From NCBI GenBank assembly GCA_036339375.1, contig JAYZBC010000008.1, forward strand, positions 1-36,042: a stretch of DNA of 36,042 bases. Direction: 5' to 3'. Position 1 is the first letter of the stretch. Every line of letters starts with the position of its first letter. The position numbers and the translations under genes were made by a program. The notes beneath the pieces were generated by a model. That model worked only from the letters and a program-made list of their open reading frames with translations. It had not been told where the DNA came from and made no database searches. Below, one piece after another: positions 25,311 to 32,463 of this stretch. Source of the stretch: JAYZBC01 sp036339375 (GTDB taxonomy: Bacteria > Pseudomonadota > Alphaproteobacteria > MPNO01 > UBA2964).

Positions 25311-26498
25311 TTATTGTAGTGGGTCGGTGCAAGGCAACCCTAGTTTAACTAACCCAAAATTACTCGCCTGAATATCCCAAATTAAACCGATATGTTGTGC
25401 AACAGAGTGTACATCGCGCCAAGCCCGCTGAACGGGATTGCCTACACTAAGACCACGCCCGCCCATTAAAGGAAATAGTTCATCCATCGATTCAACACAG
25501 AGTTTTGCTGAATGAGCTAAAACCAACCGGTATTTTGTCTTTGTTTCAATGTTGGGAATGTTTCCTTGGTTTGCATCTTCAATGATTTTATAACGGATGG
25601 GTTCCAAAGCATTCCAAGCAGTTTCTATTAACGCTGTAACCCGCGCTATCCGAAGTTGTACACTCTGCTGGTTCTTAAGGACTACTTGAGCTGCACTATT
25701 CCGATCTCTTAAGCCACCAACAATTGTATCTAAAGCACCACGTGCAGCACCAAAAGCTGCCCCGATTAAATTAAAGGGAAGGATTGAAAAAAGCGGTAAT
25801 TTAAAATTTGGTCCTGAATTGATAACAGAGCCCGGAGTAGGCCCCCCGGTGGTATCTTTAATTCTTAGAACACAATGATTGGGGACAAAGCTCTCTTTAA
25901 TCACAAGATCATTACTTCCCGTACCTGCTAAACCCGTGGCGTGCCATGTATCTATAACTTCGTAGTTACTTCTCGGAATTAATAAAAGAGCCGGTTCACG
26001 ACCTTTTCCTGTTTCCAAAGGGATTGTGACGAGTATCAAAGCAGCCTGACAATAATCTGCCCCGCTTGAAAAGCCCCAACGACCTTTTAATTGATAACCT
26101 CCTTCAGTTCTGGTAACGGTGGTAGGACCCATTGCAAGAAAAGAACTAGAAATTATAGCATCAGGATGATCTCCCCAAACATCATCCTGAGCTTTTTCAG
26201 GGAACATACCAACCATCCATGAGTGGCATGAGACAACACTTAGGACCCAAGCGCTAGATGCACAGCCGCGACCAATTTCAGCCGCAAGATCAGTTTGAAT
26301 TCCGTACTTTAAGTCAAAACCACCATAACGTGCGGGCTGAAGAACTTTATAAAACCCAGCATCCAAAAAGTCCTTTTGAGTTTCAGGAGGTATACGGCGT
26401 AATGCTTCACATCGCTCGGCCCTTTCCCCCACAACAGCAGAAAGCTCTCGTGCCCGAGAAATTAATTGATCAACCCGATCATTCAACTTTGTGGTCAT
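25311..26498 (-). CDS. Acyl-CoA dehydrogenase-fold flavin monooxygenase (group D, HsaA/HpaH-type oxygenase component)
   Basis: A 395-residue oxygenase of the two-component flavin-dependent type, which uses reduced flavin from a separate reductase to hydroxylate phenols or similar substrates. Family segments: IPPETQKDFLDAGFYKVLQPARYGGFDL near the N-terminus, RGCASSAWVLSVVSCHSWMVGMFPEKAQDDVWG, GGYQLKGRWGFSSGADYC (flavin region), ATGLAGTGSNDLVIKESFVP, and the C-terminal MGGRGLSVGNPVQRAWRDVHSVAQHIGL. These distinguish it from true acyl-CoA dehydrogenases, which keep a catalytic glutamate and substrate-CoA site. No flavin reductase is encoded nearby. Transcribed with the small downstream hypothetical gene. 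Confidence 0.87.
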   Translation of the reverse strand: MTTKLNDRVDQLISRARELSAVVGERAERCEALRRIPPETQKDFLDAGFYKVLQPARYGGFDLKYGIQTDLAAEIGRGCASSAWVLSVVSCHSWMVGMFPEKAQDDVWGDHPDAIISSSFLAMGPTTVTRTEGGYQLKGRWGFSSGADYCQAALILVTIPLETGKGREPALLLIPRSNYEVIDTWHATGLAGTGSNDLVIKESFVPNHCVLRIKDTTGGPTPGSVINSGPNFKLPLFSILPFNLIGAAFGAARGALDTIVGGLRDRNSAAQVVLKNQQSVQLRIARVTALIETAWNALEPIRYKIIEDANQGNIPNIETKTKYRLVLAHSAKLCVESMDELFPLMGGRGLSVGNPVQRAWRDVHSVAQHIGLIWDIQASNFGLVKLGLPCTDPLQ

Positions 26499-26574
26499 AT
26501 GCTAGCCATCTTCAAATTTATGTTAAAGCCAATTTTGGTTTTCTGACTAATATGCCCTTGTTACACTATACGCC

Positions 26575-26928
26575 ATGGATAACCAAATCTTTCATATTTG
26601 CTACGCCAGTGAATGGGACAAAGCCATCCAAAGAGGTGCCTATCTGGGTTCAACTCAAGACAAAAAGGACGGTTTTATCCATTTTTCAACCAAGGACCAA
26701 ATTTTTCAAACTGCAATTTTACACTATTTCGGTAAAGCTGGGTTAGTTTTGTTGACTGTTGATAGGTCAAGCTTAGGAAAAGCTCTTAAGTGGGAAAAAT
26801 CACGGAAAGGAAAATTGTTTCCACATCTTTACGGACCGCTGCCGGTAGCAGCGGTTTTAAGTGTTGATCAAATTCCACTAAAAAAGAATGGCGGTCATTT
26901 TTTTCCTTCCAAATTACAGCTAAAGTAG
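26575..26928 (+). CDS. DUF952 family protein
   Basis: A 117-residue protein covering the whole DUF952 domain, a family of unknown biochemical function with a fold related to ADP-ribose-handling proteins. Diagnostic segments are IFHICYASEWDKAIQRGAYLG, KDGFIHFSTKDQI, GLVLLTVDRSSLG, KLFPHLYGPLPVAAVLSV. No signal peptide. It is divergent from the flavin monooxygenase (76 bases) and followed 51 bases later by the amidase, perhaps by chance. Confidence 0.88.
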   Translation: MDNQIFHICYASEWDKAIQRGAYLGSTQDKKDGFIHFSTKDQIFQTAILHYFGKAGLVLLTVDRSSLGKALKWEKSRKGKLFPHLYGPLPVAAVLSVDQIPLKKNGGHFFPSKLQLK

Positions 26929-26979
26929 AAAGAATATTTATCACCAAATGTATCACTTGTTAACGCATGGTTAATAAAA

Positions 26980-28422
26980 ATGAATAATGATGTTTGGTCT
27001 TTGGATGCGGTAGAAATTAGAGAAAAAATTCGGGCTCGGAAAATTTCAGTACGCGAAGTTGTGGAAAGCAATCTTAAGCGTCTAAAAGACGTTAACCCGA
27101 TCATAAATGCAGTCGTCGATATTCTTGATGAAGATGCACTTCGTACCGCAGATCAGCTCGATAATTCCGTCCTAGAAAATAGGAATGCGGGTCCGTTACA
27201 TGGTGTACCAATTACAGTTAAAATCAATATTGATTACGCCGGGCGACCAACAACAAACGGTGTTGTTGCCTTTAAAGAATTGATAGCTCCTGAGGATAAC
27301 ATCACTATAGAATGCTTTAGGCAAGCAGGTGCAGTAATAATCGGACGGACCAACGTCCCAGCTTTTTCAACTCGATTTTTTACTGATAACGCTCTCCATG
27401 GTCAGACACTTAATCCTTGGAATTTACAAAAAACACCAGGCGGCTCTAGTGGGGGCGCTGCGGCGGCTGTGGCCACTGGCATCGGGACCATAGCTCACGG
27501 AAATGACAGGGCCGGTTCAGTAAGATACCCCGCATTTGCGTGCGGTGTTTATGGGATACGCCCTACATTGGGGCGTGTACCAAATTATAACCCAAGCACC
27601 AGAACAGAACGCGGACTTTTTTCTCAAATAACGACTGTGCAAGGGGCATTAGCTAGATCTATAAACGACCTTCGTTTAGCCCTCGATGTCTTAACAATTA
27701 AAGATGTTAGAGACCCATGGAGTGTAAAGCTTCCCGAAGAAAAAGGGAGAATCGAAACAAATAAATCGATCGCTCTTTTTACGAAAAATTATTCCACAGG
27801 CGTACACCCTACAATTTCAGATGGGCTTAAATTAGCCGCCTCTTGGCTAGAAGATGCAGGGTACAAAATAGAAGAAAAAACGCCTCCACATATTGAAGAA
27901 GCAGCAGCATTATTTTGGTCTCTTATGTTAACTGAAGAACTTCATATTGCCGATAAGACAAGCTCCTCCTCTTCAAGCGGAATAGAAGAATTGGGTGATC
28001 CAGAAGTAATAAAAGCCCGAAAATCAACGATGGCTAATACCAAAATTCTTAACCACGGGGAATTTATACAAGGCCTTTCAAGGCGCACAACAATATTTCG
28101 GGACTGGCTTCAGTTCCTTGATCGCTATCCCATCATCCTTACCCCTGTTTCATGGCAACCTCCTTTTCCGAGAGATTTTGACCAGGAGGGTGATGGAGCT
28201 TTGGGTAAAATACTAAAAGCTCACGAACCGATGACAGCTGTTTCTCTGCTGGGCTTACCCGCGCTTTCAGTTCCAATTGGAACAAAGAATGGATTGCCCT
28301 ACGGGATTCAAATTATAGGAGACCGTTTTCAGGAGGATTTATTATTTTCAGTAGGGGAGGCCATTCAAACCCGAAGCCATGTAAAAACGCCCATTGACCC
28401 CGTAAAGCAGAACAAATCATAA
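26980..28422 (+). CDS. Amidase (amidase-signature family)
   Basis: Cytoplasmic amide hydrolase of 480 residues using a Ser-cisSer-Lys triad. The lysine is in GVPITVKINIDYAG, the cis-serine in TPGGSSGGAAAAVATG and the nucleophilic serine in DRAGSVRYPAFACGVYG. The latter departs from the usual GTDxGGSIRxPA pattern (here GNDRAGSVRYPA), which may alter substrate preference, though all three catalytic residues remain. A serine-rich stretch (TSSSSSSG, around residue 330) sits in a likely surface loop. In this setting it may free an aromatic or aliphatic acid from an amide. It converges on the VOC gene with a 68-base gap. Confidence 0.87.
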   Translation: MNNDVWSLDAVEIREKIRARKISVREVVESNLKRLKDVNPIINAVVDILDEDALRTADQLDNSVLENRNAGPLHGVPITVKINIDYAGRPTTNGVVAFKELIAPEDNITIECFRQAGAVIIGRTNVPAFSTRFFTDNALHGQTLNPWNLQKTPGGSSGGAAAAVATGIGTIAHGNDRAGSVRYPAFACGVYGIRPTLGRVPNYNPSTRTERGLFSQITTVQGALARSINDLRLALDVLTIKDVRDPWSVKLPEEKGRIETNKSIALFTKNYSTGVHPTISDGLKLAASWLEDAGYKIEEKTPPHIEEAAALFWSLMLTEELHIADKTSSSSSSGIEELGDPEVIKARKSTMANTKILNHGEFIQGLSRRTTIFRDWLQFLDRYPIILTPVSWQPPFPRDFDQEGDGALGKILKAHEPMTAVSLLGLPALSVPIGTKNGLPYGIQIIGDRFQEDLLFSVGEAIQTRSHVKTPIDPVKQNKS

Positions 28423-28436
28423 GTTTTCTGTATTTT

Positions 28437-28453
28437 GATAAACCGAGTTTATC
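28437..28453. repeat. Short hairpin in convergent gap
   Basis: GATAAAC / GTTTATC with a three-base loop, between the 3' ends of the amidase and VOC genes. There is no T-run on either side, so it is not a canonical terminator, but its place between convergent genes could still make it a transcript-end structure. Confidence 0.3.
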
Positions 28454-28490
28454 TATAAGTGGAACTTTAAATTTAGCAAGCTCTCGCCTT

Positions 28491-29132
28491 TTAAAGCTTT
28501 CCTTCTTTTACCATTTTGCATACCTGGGTATGGTCAAGCAAAACTGTGTCAGAAACACCAGATTCGTATAGAGCAACCATTTTGTCGGCATCAAAGGTAG
28601 GGTCACCTAACGAATTGAACTCTTCTGACCATTGATAGTATCGTTTATAATCTTTGGTTTGCTGGGGTGTGAAGTTATCTAACATTGTTTCTACCTGATT
28701 GCCGTCCGGATCCCTGTAATAAAAGGAAGTAGAATTTCCGTGATTAACCGTCCAGACCGGTTTAAATCCCCAGCCTTTCATCCGCTTATACACAAAAATA
28801 AGCTCCCCAAGACTTGAGTAACAATAGGCCTGATGAGAGACCCCTACAAAATTTTTTGGTTTATTTTTTGCGCCCGGCCTTTTTATGATAACTACCCTGT
28901 GATCATGATCATCGTATGTAATAAACGTTAAACCGTTTGGGTTTACCTTAACTATTTCCGCGTTAAATAGCTTTTGATAAAACTCAACCATCTTGTCATA
29001 ATTTTTGTCTGAAAATATATGCAGGTGATGAAGTTTGGTTGGTGAAGGCATCTCAGTAATTGACCCTGGCTTATCTTGACGTATCGGTGAAACCTTGTCT
29101 GGCCTATACTCAAGGGGATAAATCTCATCCAT
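28491..29132 (-). CDS. VOC-superfamily (glyoxalase/type I extradiol dioxygenase-like) protein
   Basis: A 213-residue vicinal-oxygen-chelate protein. The expected 2-His-1-Glu metal triad is readable: histidine in LHHLHIFS, histidine in VGVSHQAYCYSS and glutamate in DPDGNQVETMLDN. It is shorter than classical two-domain extradiol dioxygenases (about 290 residues), having a single VOC module, but carries an extra helical C-terminal tail (about 150-213). I start at the ATG preceded by GGAGG five bases upstream rather than at the TTG four codons earlier, which overlaps that site. It could be a ring-cleavage enzyme or an isomerase of the same pathway. Confidence 0.82.
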   Translation of the reverse strand: MDEIYPLEYRPDKVSPIRQDKPGSITEMPSPTKLHHLHIFSDKNYDKMVEFYQKLFNAEIVKVNPNGLTFITYDDHDHRVVIIKRPGAKNKPKNFVGVSHQAYCYSSLGELIFVYKRMKGWGFKPVWTVNHGNSTSFYYRDPDGNQVETMLDNFTPQQTKDYKRYYQWSEEFNSLGDPTFDADKMVALYESGVSDTVLLDHTQVCKMVKEGKL

Positions 29133-29137
29133 ATTGC

Positions 29138-29142
29138 CCTCC
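29138..29142 (-). promoter_or_regulatory. Strong ribosome binding site deciding the VOC gene start
   Basis: GGAGG five bases before the ATG at 29132; it lies inside the alternative TTG-initiated frame, making that longer start unlikely. Confidence 0.65.
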
Positions 29143-29212
29143 AAAACGTAGAATTTAAATTAGCATACTCTTCCATTAAATTAGTAGTGACAATTTTAAA
29201 ACCTTTTGATTT

Positions 29213-30406
29213 CTATACTTTTCCCAATTCAAACCTTCGTGCGTCGGCATAACTAGGTGATAACTTAACCCTTTCTGCTACTACTTCACGCCTTACTTTT
29301 TCAGAAAGAAAGGCCTTGTAATGGTCTTCTTTACAAATGGGCCGTAATTGTTGCGCAATTTTTTCCCATTTTTGTCCCTTATCCTCGCTTGCATAAACTT
29401 CTCCAGTTGCCGTACCGGCTAGCAACAACATGCCGCCCGGCCATAAATGTTGTGCCATGGCACCTATTGCTCCCACCATGGGTTCAGGTAGGCCCTCCTT
29501 AAGTTGGATCCAACTTTTTCCTCCGTCTGGACTCTTCATTACACATGAATTGGCAATACCATTGTCATACCAAGCTCGTGGATTTAATTCCGACCCGCCA
29601 GCAAAAATCACATTTTCGTCGCTTGGGTCGAGGAAAACAAAATCAGGGTAACCTAATCTTTCTCCTCTTTTTGTAAGCTGCTCAAAACTCTTTCCGGCGT
29701 CTAGGCTACGATAAATTCCAACGCCGGTCGCTAACACGAAGTGTTCGGGAGAATTTGGTTTTATAATTAACCGATGCATATCACGATAGGAAGCATCTTT
29801 GGGGTGTGAATAACTTTTTAATTCCAACCAGGTTTTGCCATCATCATTAGATTTAAGGAACGCACCCTGTTCTACCAAAACATATAAAGTATCTGGTTCG
29901 GTGGGATGAAAAACAATTTGTTTTACACCAGCCATATGGGGTGGTGGTGGAAAGGTCCATTTTTCTGTATTAGGGACATCATAAATTGACGTAATTTCAG
30001 ACCAATTTTCGCCCAAGTCATCGCTTCGATAAAGCCCAGCAGGCTTTGTACCAACAAACAAACTAACGCGATCAGAGATACAGCGTGCAGCCATCCCATA
30101 TATGTGCGTTTTGTCGAGCCCTTTTTTCAGTTGGCGCCACTTCCCGCCTTCACCATCGTCACTAACCCATAAGCCACCATTATCATGTCCACCTGCAAAA
30201 AGTTTTTTTGACCTTGGTTCAAAAACAAGAGCACCAACGTGGCAATTGGATAAAGACCTCTTTGTTAAAACCCACGGTCCATTTTCTTTTTCGCGCTCTA
30301 AAGTCGCTACACCCTCAAGCGTTCCAATTAAAATACGTGAAACCGGGTATTCATCAATAGTAGTTTGTTTCCCATTTGGTGATAAATAAGTGGTTATTTT
30401 TTTCAT
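29213..30406 (-). CDS. Asp-box (BNR) repeat beta-propeller protein
   Basis: A 397-residue protein built from Asp-box hairpins of the form S-x-D-x-G-x-x-W. Six are visible at about residues 82-90 (SDDGEGGKW), 128-135 (SDDLGENW), 186-193 (SNDDGKTW), 234-241 (SLDAGKSF), 292-299 (SPDGGKSW) and 340-347 (SEDKGQKW), with propeller-like spacing of about 50 residues. Such folds occur in sialidases, photosystem II assembly factor Ycf48 and many proteins of unknown role; sialidase catalytic residues are not evident. There is no signal peptide, so it is likely cytoplasmic. It follows in the same orientation as the VOC gene with an 80-base gap. Function unknown. Confidence 0.8.
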   Translation of the reverse strand: MKKITTYLSPNGKQTTIDEYPVSRILIGTLEGVATLEREKENGPWVLTKRSLSNCHVGALVFEPRSKKLFAGGHDNGGLWVSDDGEGGKWRQLKKGLDKTHIYGMAARCISDRVSLFVGTKPAGLYRSDDLGENWSEITSIYDVPNTEKWTFPPPPHMAGVKQIVFHPTEPDTLYVLVEQGAFLKSNDDGKTWLELKSYSHPKDASYRDMHRLIIKPNSPEHFVLATGVGIYRSLDAGKSFEQLTKRGERLGYPDFVFLDPSDENVIFAGGSELNPRAWYDNGIANSCVMKSPDGGKSWIQLKEGLPEPMVGAIGAMAQHLWPGGMLLLAGTATGEVYASEDKGQKWEKIAQQLRPICKEDHYKAFLSEKVRREVVAERVKLSPSYADARRFELGKV

Positions 30407-30587
30407 GACAGCAACACTTTCAGCTCTATTGCCCTCTTCAACAAACTAAATTGGATTGTTTGATTGTAGAGAAATTTTTAATGAAAAGAAACGGCTCGCT
30501 TTTAAACAAAACAAACTTGGTGTAGCTGAGTAGGGACTGAAATTTAACTTGTTAAAGTTCGGTCAAGGAGGAGATGAAGGTACGCCC

Positions 30588-30610
30588 AAAACCCTTTTTC
30601 TAAGGGTTTT
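30588..30610. repeat. Nine-base inverted repeat (hairpin)
   Basis: AAAACCCTT / AAGGGTTTT with a five-base loop (TTTCT). An A/T-rich run follows, interrupted on the plus strand, so it may act as a weak terminator or merely be a structured spacer. Confidence 0.45.
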
Positions 30611-30920
30611 ACCAAAAAATTTTTGCTTTTACCCAAAAGTTCAAATTTTAATCAATGATTTAAGTGATTTTTAATTTAATAGGTTTGCGTAAGAAGTCCA
30701 ATAACACCGCGGTTGTAGTGGTTTTCGGCATTTCAAACCTTGTTGAACTTTCCGTCGAGATAGGGTCCAAGATAAAAGGTGTTTTATTGTATTTAAGTTT
30801 AGTCAAAATGACGGTGACCTAATACAGAACGGTATTTCTTGGTATTTTCTCTATTTGTTAAGCCAAAATTTGATAAAATTGTTGTAAAACACATTTCTGT
30901 GGATCATAGGCGTGTAAAAG

Positions 30921-30991
30921 TAAAATTAAACTTCGATTCTAACTTGAACTCCTGCTTCCACTCTGTAAGTCTTTGATCAAGTTTAATTTTA
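30921..30991 (+). promoter_or_regulatory. 13-base inverted repeat in the leader of the TTT operon
   Basis: TAAAATTAAACTT (30921-30933) is perfectly complementary to AAGTTTAATTTTA (30979-30991), with 45 bases between the arms. It ends 38 bases before the start of the solute-binding-protein gene. A transcript beginning upstream would form a long-armed AT-rich stem; alternatively the arms could be two operator half-sites. No known riboswitch is recognised. Confidence 0.4.
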
Positions 30992-31029
30992 AATCCCAAT
31001 TTTAAATAAATAACGGGGAGGTAAAGACT

Positions 31030-32313
31030 ATGTTGTCCATCAAAAAATTAATCTTATTTGGAATTTCTATTATATTCGCATCAGCTTTAACAACACCGTT
31101 TGCTACGGCGGATGAAGTAGAAAAATTTTATAAGGGTAAACGAATAACAATGTGGATTGGTTACACCGCCGGTGGTGGTTACGACCGTTACGCGCGAACG
31201 TTATCACGACACATGGGAAGACATATACCAGGAAACCCAAAGTTCGTTGCAAAAAACAAGCCGGGTGCTGGTAGCATGATTCTGACGAACGATATGTACA
31301 GCATCATGCCTCAAGATGGTACTGCGCTTGCTACAATAGGGCGCGGCATGCCTATGGAGCCTTTATTCGGAAACAAACAAGCTAAGTATGACCCCCGAAA
31401 ATTCGGCTGGATTGGTAGTACCAACAATGAGGTCAGTGTTTGTGCAACCATGAAACGGACAGGACTGACTAAATTTAATGACCTCCGGACCATGGGCGCG
31501 ATACTTGGAGGAACGGGTAAAGGATCTGATACCGATACTTTTCCAACTGTATTAAATAACATTGTAGGAACAAAACTTAAATTGGTAACTGGATACCCTG
31601 GCGGTAACGATATTAACTTTGCAATGGAACGAGGCGAACTTGACGGTCGTTGTGGTTGGTCCTGGTCATCTGTCAAAGCTACCCGTGGAAAATGGTTGAA
31701 GTCCGGTAGAATTAATATCCTATTACAAATGTCCACAGCCAAACATGCCGATATGCCAAATGTCCCATTTATCATGGATATGGCAAAGACCAAGAAGGAC
31801 AAACAAATCCTGGGATTGATATTTGCGCGTCAGGCATGGGGCCGTCCATTCAATACCACTCCCAACGTACCCAAAGCCCGTTTAGCCGCACTAAGGGACG
31901 CGTTCCAAGCAACTATGAAAGATCCTAAATATCAGGCTGACATGAAGAAACAAAAACTGGAACTTAACCCAATCTCAGGGAAGAAAATCCAGAGCATGAT
32001 TAACGATCTATTCAAATTACCGAAGGATTTAATTGCATCAGCTGCCAAGTCTGCCAGCGATCAAGCGGCTATGAACATTAGTAAAGCTGTCGTTCCAATA
32101 CTCACCCATAAAGGAAAAATTACAAACCTCAAACGTGGTGGGCGCCGTATAAAATGGTCTGGGGGCGGCAAAAAGGGCAAAATTAAAGTTAAAGGAAAAA
32201 CTAAAATTACCATTGGTGGTAACAAAGCAAAACGTAAAGCACTCAAGGTTGGTATGAGCTGTACGTTTAAAGTAAAGGGCGTTTCTAAGGGAATTTCTAT
32301 TGCTTGTGATTGA
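31030..32313 (+). CDS. Tripartite tricarboxylate transporter solute-binding protein (TctC/Bug-like) with C-terminal extension
   Basis: Periplasmic binding protein of a TTT system. Signal peptide of about 27 residues (MLSIKK, hydrophobic run, cleavage after FATA). The binding domain (about 28-345) shows KRITMWIGYTAGGGYDRYARTLSRHMGRHIPGNPKFVAKNKPGAGSM, the ligand-contact region of the family, and later FGWIGSTNNEVSV and TGYPGGNDINFAMERGELDGRCGWSW. Beyond about residue 350 there is an unusual basic, glycine-rich tail of about 75 residues (IKWSGGGKKGKIKVKG and following) ending SCTFKVKGVSKGISIACD, not found in classical TctC proteins; the alternation suggests a small beta domain. Start chosen from GGGGAGG. 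First gene of the operon. Confidence 0.88.
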   Translation: MLSIKKLILFGISIIFASALTTPFATADEVEKFYKGKRITMWIGYTAGGGYDRYARTLSRHMGRHIPGNPKFVAKNKPGAGSMILTNDMYSIMPQDGTALATIGRGMPMEPLFGNKQAKYDPRKFGWIGSTNNEVSVCATMKRTGLTKFNDLRTMGAILGGTGKGSDTDTFPTVLNNIVGTKLKLVTGYPGGNDINFAMERGELDGRCGWSWSSVKATRGKWLKSGRINILLQMSTAKHADMPNVPFIMDMAKTKKDKQILGLIFARQAWGRPFNTTPNVPKARLAALRDAFQATMKDPKYQADMKKQKLELNPISGKKIQSMINDLFKLPKDLIASAAKSASDQAAMNISKAVVPILTHKGKITNLKRGGRRIKWSGGGKKGKIKVKGKTKITIGGNKAKRKALKVGMSCTFKVKGVSKGISIACD

Positions 32314-32335
32314 TTTATAGGCTTTGAAATATATA

Positions 32336-32364
32336 GACCACACAACAGCAAATGTTGTGTGGTC
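32336..32364 (+). terminator. Strong intra-operon hairpin (terminator or attenuator)
   Basis: A perfect 12-base stem, GACCACACAACA / TGTTGTGTGGTC, with a five-base loop, followed by a T-rich tract (TTTCTTTCT). It starts 22 bases after the solute-binding-protein stop and lies 99 bases before the permease start. As a partial terminator it would give far more binding protein than permease, a ratio common for binding-protein transporters. Confidence 0.82.
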
Positions 32365-32463
32365 TTTCTTTCTAACAGGTTAGACGAATTTTAATCTAAA
32401 ATATTTCTAAAATTAAACGGTAGTTATTGATAAATAGCCTTTTGGGCTTGTGGAGTAGGGTCC

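Larger units (their letters stand above)
30407..31029. other. Long gene-poor region upstream of the TTT transporter
   Basis: 623 AT-rich bases between divergent genes with no convincing gene. It holds two inverted repeats described separately and the strong GGGGAGG ribosome site of the solute-binding-protein gene. A minus-strand stretch at about 30670-30790 reads in one frame as TFYLGPYLDGKFNKV, a stop, then NAENHYNRGVIGLLTQTY; this could be a remnant of a lost gene but matches nothing I recognise. Confidence 0.45.

Noticed and set aside
26258..26746. Plus-strand open frame of 162 codons
   Set aside because: It overlaps the flavin monooxygenase antisense and the DUF952 gene out of frame, both of which have strong family support.
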